From: Ralstonia sp. UNC404CL21Col
Lineage (GTDB): Bacteria > Pseudomonadota > Gammaproteobacteria > Burkholderiales > Burkholderiaceae
Direction: 5' to 3'
DNA length: 64,000 nt
Assembly: GCF_000620465.1 (NCBI RefSeq)
Contig: NZ_JIBE01000003.1
Location: 1,693,637-1,757,636 of the forward strand
Made by a program: the position numbers and the translations under genes. Positions 1 through 7,371 of this stretch are shown piece by piece. Within the stretch, counting starts at the first letter, position 1. Every line of letters starts with the position of its first letter. The notes beneath the pieces are model-generated. The model made no database searches, had not been told where the DNA came from, and saw only the letters and a program-made list of their open reading frames with translations.

Positions 1-216
1 CCCCCATCGGTCCCATTCGGTCAGGGCAATCTCGATCATCTTTTCGCGCGGTGTCGCGCCTGGGCGCGTCTGCACGACTTCGTTGTCGGGCAGCGGTTCG
101 GCTTGCGGGCGCGCAGGCGGCGTCGCGCAACCGGCAAACCAAAGGACCGGTGCGATCAGGACGATCGGCAGGGCAATACGCAGAACGAGCGAATTGCGCA
201 GAAGAGGGCGGGACAT
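1..216 (-). CDS. lipoprotein, C-terminal part beyond window edge
   Basis: Only the first 72 codons are in the window; the gene runs off the left edge. The start is the ATG at 216 on the minus strand. The protein opens with a basic stretch, then a hydrophobic segment (about residues 10-28) ending in a lipobox F-A-G-C with Cys30, so it should be lipid-modified and held in the envelope. After a Pro-rich linker the visible sequence continues as REKMIEIALTEWDRWG, which resembles the start of DUF2272-type lipoproteins; this family call is from memory and tentative. It lies downstream of hupB on the same strand but is separated from it by a hairpin. Confidence 0.7.
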   Translation of the reverse strand, partial: MSRPLLRNSLVLRIALPIVLIAPVLWFAGCATPPARPQAEPLPDNEVVQTRPGATPREKMIEIALTEWDRWG

Positions 217-230
217 GGAAGAGGGGGAAA

Positions 231-261
231 CGGATGGCCTGACGGGGAGACAGGCCTTCCG
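231..261 (-). terminator. putative intrinsic terminator of hupB
   Basis: An inverted repeat with an 11-position stem (one mismatch) and a 9-base loop lies 100 bases past the hupB stop. Read on the minus strand the stem is followed by TTT and a C run, so the U tract is short. It may separate hupB from the lipoprotein gene. Confidence 0.4.
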
Positions 262-361
262 ACGTGGTACGCCAATGCTGCGGTCGATTCACGCATGCAA
301 TGGCATGCCACGTCGTTGGCGCTCACCAGACGGGCTGGCTGCGCCGAGGGCTGTCATTGCA

Positions 362-640
362 TCAGGCGTTGACAGCGTCCTTGAACTTCTGGCCGGCCTT
401 GAACTTGACCGTCTTGGCTGCTTCGACCTTGATTTCTTCGCCGGTGCGCGGATTGCGGGCCATACGCTCGGCACGCTCACCTTGGCTGAAGGTACCAAAG
501 CCGATGAGGCTGACCGCATCGCCCTTGCCAACGGATTCCATGATGGCTTGCAGCGTCACGTTCAGTGCCTGCTCGGCTTTGGCCTTGGTCAGACCGTCTA
601 CGCCGCTGGCGATGGCGTCGATCAGTTCGGTTTTCGTCAT
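362..640 (-). CDS. hupB: HU family DNA-binding protein
   Basis: A 92-residue nucleoid protein of the HU/IHF family, which bends DNA and takes part in compaction and replication initiation. The family signature GFGTFSQGERAERMARNPRTG-type arm is at residues 47-67, including the Asn63-Pro64 turn that intercalates into DNA. Length and the MTKTELIDAIA start are typical of HU. The start at 640 is preceded by a good ribosome binding site (GGGAG, 6 bases upstream). Longer readings to 814 have no support. The gene is divergent from the SET-domain gene and its upstream region carries DnaA boxes. Confidence 0.96.
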   Translation of the reverse strand: MTKTELIDAIASGVDGLTKAKAEQALNVTLQAIMESVGKGDAVSLIGFGTFSQGERAERMARNPRTGEEIKVEAAKTVKFKAGQKFKDAVNA

Positions 641-950
641 TGCTTGACTCCCTTCAAGAGTAGATAAAACACACAACAGAGCGTCCGGGGATGGCTCCAA
701 GGGCGACATGATACCGGCATGCGAACAGCGTCGGCACGTGAGCTTTGTAACGGCGCGTGGCATGTGGGTTCCGTAAACCCGCATGGGGCCTACGTTGCGA
801 GGCGATCCCATCACATCGATATTGACGCGTGGTGTTCTGGTTTGCGGTTGGCTTGTTGGTTCTCTGATCGGTTCGACGCAAGTCGATTGACGGGTTTACC
901 TTTTTTCTTATGTATACAGATAGTAGTAGTAGATAACGGTGGATAGTTTC

Positions 951-959
951 TGTGGATAA
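951..959 (-). promoter_or_regulatory. DnaA box (perfect)
   Basis: TGTGGATAA, the reverse complement of the E. coli-type consensus TTATCCACA. It sits next to an AT-rich stretch and to a degenerate copy at 938-946. Confidence 0.6.
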
Positions 960-1132
960 GTACAAAAACCGCTTTATGTTCAAGCACTTGTCGCAAGCAA
1001 AACAGGGGGTACCGCGTGTGCCCTCAGGTGGATAGCTTGCTGTTCTTTCCGATCGCCCGGCGGGCAACCCCGTCACTTGTGCCCACACCGTCGACAGGGC
1101 AGCCACAGACAGCCAACAGCCTTTGCCGGTAG

Positions 1133-1163
1133 TTATCCACAGCTGCAGGCCAGGTTATCCACA
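1133..1163 (+). promoter_or_regulatory. pair of perfect DnaA boxes
   Basis: TTATCCACA occurs at 1133-1141 and again at 1155-1163 in the same orientation, 22 bases start to start, about two helical turns. Such phasing would favour cooperative DnaA binding. Confidence 0.62.
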
Positions 1164-1273
1164 TTGACCGGGCGGCATGGGGTTGCGGCACGTGTCGAGA
1201 TGCCATGCTTTTGGTGTAGGCTCACGGCTTCGTTGATCGACGTTTTTTGTTTCGCTTTACTGCGCCATTTCCC

Positions 1274-1813
1274 ATGACACGCACGTCCCCTGATGCCACG
1301 CCGGCTCTGGCTGGGTCCTCGCCCGCGACGGAAGCGCCGGCCAAACTGCGCCGCCGCGATCGCATCGAGGTGCGCGAATCGGGCGTGCACGGACGCGGCG
1401 TGTATGCCGTGGTCGCCATCGCACGCGGCAAGAAGATCATCGAATACAAGGGCGAGCACATCACGTGGAAGGAGGCGCTGCGCCGCCATCCGCACGACCC
1501 GTCGGACCCGAATCACACGTTCTATTTCAGCCTGGAAGACGGCAGCGTGATCGACGCCAAGTACGGCGGCAACCGCGCGCGCTGGATCAACCACGCCTGC
1601 AAGCCGAACTGCGAGGCGCGCGAAGCGGATGGCCGCGTGTTCATTCACGCGCTGCGCGACATCGAACCTGGCGAAGAACTGTTCTACGACTACGGTCTCG
1701 TCATCGAAGGTCGTCAGACCAAGGCATTGAAGGAACAGTTTGCGTGCCGCTGCGGCGCGAAGAAGTGCCGCGGCACCATGCTGGCACCGCCGGAGAAGGG
1801 CAAGAAAAAGTAA
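1274..1813 (+). CDS. SET-domain protein-lysine methyltransferase
   Basis: A 179-residue protein that is essentially a lone SET domain, predicted to transfer methyl groups from S-adenosylmethionine to protein lysines. Visible motifs are the SAM/pseudoknot segment RWINHACKPNCE (residues 103-114, with N106-H107), the ELFYDYG motif (135-141) and a post-SET zinc cluster CRCGAKKC near residues 158-165, which joins Cys113. The N-terminal 25 residues are Ala/Pro-rich and probably disordered. I chose the ATG at 1274; a TTG at 1247 would add nine residues. The substrate is unknown. The closest gene is the histone-like HU gene, which is suggestive because some bacterial SET enzymes modify histone-like proteins. 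Confidence 0.85.
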   Translation: MTRTSPDATPALAGSSPATEAPAKLRRRDRIEVRESGVHGRGVYAVVAIARGKKIIEYKGEHITWKEALRRHPHDPSDPNHTFYFSLEDGSVIDAKYGGNRARWINHACKPNCEAREADGRVFIHALRDIEPGEELFYDYGLVIEGRQTKALKEQFACRCGAKKCRGTMLAPPEKGKKK

Positions 1814-1829
1814 GCCAAAGGTCCGTCGT

Positions 1830-3503
1830 CTAGACGGATTCGCTTGCCAGCGGCAGGCGCAACACGAAGCGCATCACGCGGCTGCCATCGCGCGCGGTCG
1901 CATCATCGATGGCGACGGTGCCGCCGTGCAGGCGCACGATGTCGTGCACGATAGCCAGGCCCAGGCCGCTGCCTTGCGGCTGTCCCGGGCGGTGGTCCGC
2001 GTCCCCACGGAAGAAGCGCTGGAAGACTTCGCCGCGCCGCTCGGGCGGAATGCCCGGGCCGTTGTCTTCCACACTCACCACACCCCACCATCGGGATGCC
2101 GCGTCGGCCTCCATGCCGGCGCGCAAGGTCACGCGTCCGCCGGCCGGCACGTATTTGATGGCGTTGTCGAGGAGGTTGTTGACGGCCTCGCGCAGCAGCA
2201 CCACGTTGGCCAGCACCGGCGCCTGCAACGAACCCGGCGATGCTGCCTCCTGCGGCCATGCCTCGAAGCCGAGATCCAGCCCGCGCGCGAGCGCACGCGG
2301 TACCCACTCAGCACCGGTATCGAACGCCAGCGAAACGAGATCAACCCGCATCGGCGGGCCCAGCTGATCGAGCGTCATGCCGGGCTCGGCACGCGCCAGC
2401 GTCAGCAACTGGTTGGAAAGGCGCACCGCGCGGTTGGCACCCGATTGCAGCTCCAGCAGTGCGGGCCGGGCATCGTCCAACGTCTTGGCATCGACGGCGC
2501 GATCGGCATGCAGCTTCAACGCCGTGAGCGGCGTGCGCAGCTGATGTGCAGCGTCTGCGATGAAGGTGCGCTGGGCTTCGAGTGCGTCGCGCAACCGGGC
2601 CAGCAGCGCGTTCATCGCGTTGATGAGCGGTTGCAGTTCGGCAGGCACGCGTTCCGCAGATTCCGCCGGCAGCGGCGTCACCGAACGTGCGCTCTGCTTG
2701 TTGAGCGTGTCGGCCAGCGTCTGCAACGGCTGCAGCTCTTCCTTGAGCACCAGCGAGAGGATCAGCCCGCCGATGGCCAGCAGCACGATCAACGGAATCG
2801 ACACCGACAGCAGCACTTCCTTGGCGGCCGTATCGCGATGGTCCAGCAGCTCCGCCACTTCCACGACGATGCCGCCTTCGGCCTGCATGGCATCGGGTGG
2901 GTTGGATGGGTTGAACGCGGGTGCCGTCTGCGACTGCGTGGGCGCCAGCGCGGGGCGCGTGACGTCGTCTTCGGGATCGGGCTGCACGGGCTGGCGCGGC
3001 GAGCGCGGCTTGGGCACCTCCGCACTCACGCCCGGCACGAGCAAATGCACCGCGCGCACCTGTTTGCCGTCGATCCAGCTGTAGAACACGCGCGCATCGC
3101 CAATGCGGACCTGGCCCGAGCCGTAGCCCAGTGGCGTGTCGCGCCCGACGAGCGTGCCCGTGGGCCCGGAAATGCGCCAGTAAATGCGGTCTTCACCGCT
3201 GTTCTGAACGAGCGTCTGGGCAGTGAGGGCAATGTCGTAGAGCTTGGCCGCCGGCACATGCGGACCAGCGATGCGCAGTTGCTCCGCCAGCGTGTTCGCC
3301 ACACCCACCAATGCGCGATCGAACACCTGTGCGGTGTAGTGCGCCGCCAGCCAGTACGACAGCGCGCCGGTTCCCACAATCAAACCAAACAGCGGTGTCG
3401 CCAGCGCACGCAACAGATGCAGGCGCAGGCTGATCGCACCGTTGCCGCCCTTGGCCGGTGCTGCTGAAGCCGACGACGAGGCGGGACGATGGCGTTTGAA
3501 CAT
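1830..3503 (-). CDS. sensor histidine kinase, TctE-like
   Basis: A 557-residue membrane histidine kinase. Transmembrane segments are near residues 31-53 and 230-254, enclosing a periplasmic sensor domain of about 175 residues that resembles the 2CSK_N domain of TctE/QseC-type kinases. The cytoplasmic part has the H box AAHQLRTPLTAL with phospho-acceptor His320, the N box NNLLDNAIKY (442-451), G1 DNGPGIP (480-486) and G2 GSGLGLA (511-517), so it should be active. The sensor domain carries a Pro-rich, probably disordered insert at about 163-205. It is the second gene of a pair: its start lies 8 bases past the stop of the response regulator. TctE relatives sense tricarboxylates; the ligand here is not known. 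Confidence 0.9.
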   Translation of the reverse strand: MFKRHRPASSSASAAPAKGGNGAISLRLHLLRALATPLFGLIVGTGALSYWLAAHYTAQVFDRALVGVANTLAEQLRIAGPHVPAAKLYDIALTAQTLVQNSGEDRIYWRISGPTGTLVGRDTPLGYGSGQVRIGDARVFYSWIDGKQVRAVHLLVPGVSAEVPKPRSPRQPVQPDPEDDVTRPALAPTQSQTAPAFNPSNPPDAMQAEGGIVVEVAELLDHRDTAAKEVLLSVSIPLIVLLAIGGLILSLVLKEELQPLQTLADTLNKQSARSVTPLPAESAERVPAELQPLINAMNALLARLRDALEAQRTFIADAAHQLRTPLTALKLHADRAVDAKTLDDARPALLELQSGANRAVRLSNQLLTLARAEPGMTLDQLGPPMRVDLVSLAFDTGAEWVPRALARGLDLGFEAWPQEAASPGSLQAPVLANVVLLREAVNNLLDNAIKYVPAGGRVTLRAGMEADAASRWWGVVSVEDNGPGIPPERRGEVFQRFFRGDADHRPGQPQGSGLGLAIVHDIVRLHGGTVAIDDATARDGSRVMRFVLRLPLASESV

Positions 3504-3511
3504 GGCGAGAA

Positions 3512-4222
3512 CTACGCCGCGGCGCGTGCCTGCAAAAGATAGCCGAAGCCGCGCACCGTGACGATCTCCGCCTCGGAATGTTCGATCTTGCGGCGCACGC
3601 GGTGCACATAGACTTCGATGGCCGTGTCGCCCACCACGTCGTGGCTGGCTTCACCGATGGCGTGGCCGAAGCTTGCAAGGTGATCCTGCAACTGCACCTT
3701 GCTGACGACGCGGCCCTGGCGGAGCATCAGCAACTCCAGCACGGCAAATTCGCGCGGCGACAGTTCCAGCGGGGCAGCGTCGACAAAGATGCGCCGCTCC
3801 ACGCCGCTCATGCGCAGTCGTCCAACAAGGATGTCAGGCCGCGCGGCGGGTTCGGTCGAATCATTGCGACGGCGCAGCAGTGCGCCCACGCGCGCCACGA
3901 GTTCGAGCATCTCGAACGGCTTGAGCAGGTAATCATCGGCGCCGGCGTTCAGGCCGTTCACCTTGTCGAGCAGGCCGTCGCGCGCAGTGAGGATCAGCAC
4001 GGGCGTGACGCGATCGCGCGCCCGAAACTGCGACAGCAGCGTCATGCCGTCGATACCGGGCAGCCCGAGATCGAGGATCACCAGATCGTGGGTCTGCCGG
4101 GTGAGCTGTTCAGTGGCGAAGACACCGTCGTGAACAACATGCACGCGATGCCCGGCTTGCGTGAGTCCGGCATGGATGCCGCTGGCGATGGCACGGTCGT
4201 CTTCAATCAGCAGGATGCGCAT
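3512..4222 (-). CDS. OmpR-family response regulator, TctD-like
   Basis: A 236-residue response regulator. The receiver domain has the acidic pocket E7-D8-D9, phospho-acceptor Asp51 (VILDLGLPGIDG), Thr79 and Lys101, all as expected. Residues about 140-230 form an OmpR/PhoB winged-helix DNA-binding domain ending in VRGFGYLLQA. It is the first gene of the two-component pair and is almost certainly the partner of the kinase that follows at 3503. No tricarboxylate transporter genes lie nearby, so its target genes cannot be read from context. Confidence 0.93.
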   Translation of the reverse strand: MRILLIEDDRAIASGIHAGLTQAGHRVHVVHDGVFATEQLTRQTHDLVILDLGLPGIDGMTLLSQFRARDRVTPVLILTARDGLLDKVNGLNAGADDYLLKPFEMLELVARVGALLRRRNDSTEPAARPDILVGRLRMSGVERRIFVDAAPLELSPREFAVLELLMLRQGRVVSKVQLQDHLASFGHAIGEASHDVVGDTAIEVYVHRVRRKIEHSEAEIVTVRGFGYLLQARAAA

Positions 4223-4298
4223 TGACTCGATCCAGAGTGCGGGCGGAAAGGGGCAAAAAGGGACAATCGGCGAGATTGGGCAGCGCTACAATGCGCGG

Positions 4299-4526
4299 AT
4301 GACCGATGCCCTGCTCACCATCACCGATCTGGAGGCCGCCATCAACTTCTGGCGTGCCCGTTCGCCCGCCGAAGGCGAGGAACTGCGGCTGTGTGCCGAG
4401 GCGTCGGCGCTGGCCAAGCCGTATGCGCTGATGATTGTACAAGGCGCCACCCGCATCGCCCCTGAGCAATTGGGCGACAAGGCGCGGGCGGCGTATGAGG
4501 CGTGGCGCGCAGCCACACAGGGCTGA
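4299..4526 (+). CDS. small DUF3717 protein
   Basis: A 75-residue cytoplasmic protein. It begins with ITDLEAAINFWRARSP, the hallmark of DUF3717, a family I know mainly from Burkholderiales, with no assigned function. The ATG at 4299 gives a protein that begins just before the conserved block; the longer reading from 4161 would run into the response regulator gene on the other strand. A TACAAT hexamer at 4287-4292, only seven bases upstream, could be a -10 box for a very short leader. The gene is divergent from the two-component pair and converges on phhB. Confidence 0.75.
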   Translation: MTDALLTITDLEAAINFWRARSPAEGEELRLCAEASALAKPYALMIVQGATRIAPEQLGDKARAAYEAWRAATQG

Positions 4527-4544
4527 GCGCCAGCATTGCGGTGA

Positions 4545-4859
4545 TTACTTCGCGCCGGTGGCGCCTGCGCTTTTCGCGGCCTGCTCGATAAAGCGCGCGA
4601 GATCGGCGTCACGGTGCGTGAGCCCATTCGCATCGTGTGTGGACAACGTAATGTCCACGCGATTCCACACGTTGAACCACTCGGGGTGGTGATTCATCTG
4701 CTCGGCTTTGATCGCCACGCGCGTCATGAAGCCGAACGCGGCGTTGAAGTCGGCAAAGGTGAAAGTTTTCTGGATGGCGTCGCGGTCGCTCTGCAGCGTC
4801 CAGCCGGGCACTTCGGCAAAGAGGGCCTTGCGTTGGTCGTCGTTCAGGGTCGGCATCAT
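4545..4859 (-). CDS. phhB: pterin-4a-carbinolamine dehydratase
   Basis: A 104-residue enzyme that dehydrates 4a-hydroxytetrahydrobiopterin, the by-product of phenylalanine hydroxylase, so the pterin cofactor can be recycled. The active-site signature is present: His57-His58-Pro59-Glu60-Trp61, then His75 (TLSTHD) and the conserved THRD at 81-84. Length matches the family. It lies 60 bases downstream of phhA on the same strand and is surely co-transcribed with it. Start choice between the two adjacent ATGs (4859, 4856) is arbitrary. Confidence 0.95.
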   Translation of the reverse strand: MMPTLNDDQRKALFAEVPGWTLQSDRDAIQKTFTFADFNAAFGFMTRVAIKAEQMNHHPEWFNVWNRVDITLSTHDANGLTHRDADLARFIEQAAKSAGATGAK

Positions 4860-4919
4860 GATGGGGGCGAAGTTCTGTCTTGAATGCGCGCAGTATAGTC
4901 AGCGCGCCACGCTCTGCGC

Positions 4920-5864
4920 TCAGATGTCCGCCGTGTCTGCCCAACCTTCGCGGTTGCCCACGTTCAATACCAGATCGCCATCCACCACGTCGCCCGCACC
5001 GATGGTCGGCAGCGCGGCGAGTTCTTCATACAGCGGCGTGAAATCCGGACGCGTGGCGTCGAACAGCTGCTCGAAGCTGTCGATCGTGAAGTAGGTCTTC
5101 TGGAACGTGTCGATGCGGTAGCGCGTGCGCATGATGCGGCGCACGTCGAAGCCGATGCGGTTCGGGCTGGCCGAATCCAGCGCGTACACCGATTCACTCT
5201 TGCTCGACACGATGCCCGCGCCGTAGATGCGCAGGCCGGCCGGCGTGCGGATCAGGCCGAATTCCACCGTGTACCAGTACAGGCGCGCAAGCATGTCGAG
5301 CTGGCCCAGGCGAGCGGCCTTCAGGCCCCCCTTGCCGTAGGCTTCCATGTAGTCGGCAAAGATCGGGTTAATCAGCAGCGGCACGTGGCCAAAGATGTCG
5401 TGGAAGCAATCCGGCTCTTGGAGGTAATCGAGCTGGTCGGGGCGACGCATCCACCAGCTTGCGGGAAAGCGGCGGTTGGCGAGGTGATCGAAGAACACTT
5501 CGTCGGGCACCAGGCCCGGCACGGCGACGATCTGCCAGCCGGTGGCGCGCATCAGGGTTTCGTTGAGTTCGTCGAAAGACGGCACGGCGTCGCGGCTCAT
5601 GCCCAGCGTCGACAGGCCTTGCAGGAATTCATCGCACACGCGGCCCGGTAACAGCGCTTCCTGGCGGTCGTACAGCGTGCGCCACGTGGCATGGTCGGCG
5701 GCGGTGTAGCGGTGCACCGGCTGCTGCATGGTGAAGTCGGCGCGCAGCGTCTGGCCGTCCAGGCCTTCGGCGAATTGCTCGCGCAGCTTGTCGGTCAGTG
5801 TGCCGTTGAAGCCAGCCGGAGCGGCGTTTTGCGCTGCGTCGGGGGCGGTGGTTGCGATGTCCAT
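4920..5864 (-). CDS. phhA: phenylalanine-4-hydroxylase
   Basis: A 314-residue monooxygenase that converts phenylalanine to tyrosine using oxygen and tetrahydropterin. The iron ligands are visible as His155 and His160 in EPDCFHDIFGHVP and Glu201 in YWYTVEFGL, matching the bacterial single-domain enzymes, which lack the N-terminal ACT regulatory domain of the animal proteins. The ATG at 5864 starts the protein with a short Ala-rich tail; a longer reading to 6233 would run through the divergent regulator gene and is rejected. With phhB it forms an operon opposite an Lrp/AsnC gene, which is the likely regulator, responding to an aromatic amino acid. Confidence 0.96.
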   Translation of the reverse strand: MDIATTAPDAAQNAAPAGFNGTLTDKLREQFAEGLDGQTLRADFTMQQPVHRYTAADHATWRTLYDRQEALLPGRVCDEFLQGLSTLGMSRDAVPSFDELNETLMRATGWQIVAVPGLVPDEVFFDHLANRRFPASWWMRRPDQLDYLQEPDCFHDIFGHVPLLINPIFADYMEAYGKGGLKAARLGQLDMLARLYWYTVEFGLIRTPAGLRIYGAGIVSSKSESVYALDSASPNRIGFDVRRIMRTRYRIDTFQKTYFTIDSFEQLFDATRPDFTPLYEELAALPTIGAGDVVDGDLVLNVGNREGWADTADI

Positions 5865-6002
5865 TGGTAATGTCGATCTCGTGCAATCAGAGTCCCGCCA
5901 GTGTAGGGGCGGGGCCACGCGGGTTGGCCGCAAAACGGTGGTCCATTGCGCCTCGTTTGCGGAAATCATGCAGAATGCTGCCTGTGAACGCAGGAGATGT
6001 GC

Positions 6003-6479
6003 ATGATTTCGCTTGATACCTTCGATCTGGCCCTGCTCGCGGCCCTTCAGCGCGATGGCCGCGCGACGCATCAGCAGCTCTCGGAGCAAGTCCACCTGTC
6101 TGCCAGCCAGGTCGGGCGGCGGCTGGCGCGGCTTGAATCGGAAGGCGTGATCGAGGGCTACCGCGTGGTGCTCTCGCCGACCGGGCTGGGGCTGGGCGTG
6201 ACGGTGTTCGCGAGCGTCAAGCTGGCGCACCACGGCGACGCCATCGTCGAACGCTTTCGCGAAGAGATCAGCCTGCTCGACGCGGTGCAGGAGTGCTATT
6301 CCGTGGCGGGTGATGCCGACTACATGCTGCGCGTGGTGGTGCCCGATCTGCCCGCGCTGTCGGAATTCGTCATGCGCAAGCTGATGCGTGTGCCGGGCGT
6401 GGACAATGTCCGTTCCAATATCGTATTGACGGCCTTGAAGCGGGATGGCGCGTTGCCGCTATCCCACCTTGGTGGGTAG
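6003..6479 (+). CDS. Lrp/AsnC family transcriptional regulator
   Basis: A 158-residue regulator with an N-terminal winged helix-turn-helix (about 1-60; HLSASQVGRRLARLESEGVI recognition region) and a C-terminal RAM ligand-binding domain (about 70-145, with the GDADYMLRV motif). Start choice matters: an ATG at 5997 directly abuts the AGGAG ribosome binding site at 5992-5996, leaving no spacing, while the ATG at 6003 has six bases. I therefore chose 6003. It is divergent from phhA with 138 bases between them and probably controls phhAB and itself in response to phenylalanine or tyrosine, as inferred from the arrangement only. Confidence 0.9.
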   Translation: MISLDTFDLALLAALQRDGRATHQQLSEQVHLSASQVGRRLARLESEGVIEGYRVVLSPTGLGLGVTVFASVKLAHHGDAIVERFREEISLLDAVQECYSVAGDADYMLRVVVPDLPALSEFVMRKLMRVPGVDNVRSNIVLTALKRDGALPLSHLGG

Positions 6480-6572
6480 ATGCGCGCCTTGCGCCAGGGT
6501 GCGCGGCGTGTCACGCTGCAAGCCGACATCACTTTGCTGATATGAATCGCCTCTGTTTGGCGGGAGACCACG

Positions 6573-7337
6573 ATGGTTGAAGGACACACCACGCATCCGG
6601 CGCACGCGTCGGCGCATCTGTCAGGCGGCTACGGCATGCCGGCACGGGTTCGCGCGTGGTGGGTGGCTGCTGCCGTGGCGGGCGTCACCTACGGCGGCAT
6701 GCTGACCATGGTGGCCGTGGAAGTCCCGCCGGGCACGCCGCTGGTCGGTCGCATCGTCGCGCAGCCGCTGTGGAAAATGCTGATGGCGTTGCTGCTGGCG
6801 CGCGCGGCCTCGCTGCACGAAATTCCACGTGAGCGGCGTTGGCTGATCGGCGCCATGGTGTTTTCCGCGTTCGGGGATCTGTGGCTCGCTCTGCCGGGGT
6901 TCGCGTTCTCGTTCATGGCCGGGCTGGGCTGTTTCCTGCTGGCGCATCTGTGCTATCTGCGGGTGCTGGTGGGGCTGCGCGGCGTGTCGTCGGCCATCCG
7001 CATGATCGGTGTCGGCGTGATGATCGGCGTGGCCATCGGCATGCTGCTGTGGTACTGGCCGGGCCTGGGCGAACTGAAGGGGCCGGTGATCGCCTACATG
7101 GTCGTGCTGTCGGCGATGGTGTGCGCGGCATTGCTGGCGCGCCTGCCGGGGCCGCTGACGGCGTGGGGCGCACTCGCCTTCGCGGCTTCCGACGCGATGA
7201 TCGGCATCAGCGTGTTCGTCTTTCCGTTCACCGACCACGAGCTGGCGATCTGGTGGAGCTACGCCGCTGCGCAGCTGCTCATCAGCGCGGGATTGCTCAC
7301 GCGCCGCACACCACCGCCGCGCCGCGCCGCTGCATAA
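6573..7337 (+). CDS. YhhN family membrane protein
   Basis: A 254-residue integral membrane protein with about seven to eight hydrophobic helices. It shows the YhhN/TMEM86 pattern: a PLWKMLMA segment after the first helices, FSAFGDLWLALP, FMAGLGCFLLAHLCYLRVL, PVIAYMVVLSAM, and ALAFAASDAMIGISVF. Animal members are lysoplasmalogenases that cleave vinyl ether lipids; bacterial activity is less certain. The start at 6573 follows GGGAG with good spacing. It runs in the same direction as the reductase gene 34 bases downstream and may be co-transcribed, though no functional link is obvious. Confidence 0.85.
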   Translation: MVEGHTTHPAHASAHLSGGYGMPARVRAWWVAAAVAGVTYGGMLTMVAVEVPPGTPLVGRIVAQPLWKMLMALLLARAASLHEIPRERRWLIGAMVFSAFGDLWLALPGFAFSFMAGLGCFLLAHLCYLRVLVGLRGVSSAIRMIGVGVMIGVAIGMLLWYWPGLGELKGPVIAYMVVLSAMVCAALLARLPGPLTAWGALAFAASDAMIGISVFVFPFTDHELAIWWSYAAAQLLISAGLLTRRTPPPRRAAA

Positions 7338-7371
7338 GTCCGTCCGACGTTTCTTCCGCTGCGGGAGCCCG

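Larger units (their letters stand above)
641..1273. other. 633-base non-coding region with DnaA boxes
   Basis: No credible gene lies between hupB and the SET gene. The region must hold the promoters of both. It contains an AT-rich stretch (about 890-945, including a run of six T and a short TAG repeat), one perfect DnaA box on the minus strand and two on the plus strand 22 bases apart, plus two degenerate GGTGGATAG copies at 938-946 and 1028-1036. The combination looks origin-like or DnaA-regulated; I cannot tell which from sequence alone. Confidence 0.6.

Noticed and set aside
921..932. Short TAG trinucleotide run in the hupB upstream region
   Set aside because: Only four units and outside any gene; not enough to claim a phase-variable repeat.
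1740..3467. Long plus-strand open frame opposite the histidine kinase
   Set aside because: Shadow of the kinase; Arg/Gln/His-rich and without any recognisable motif.
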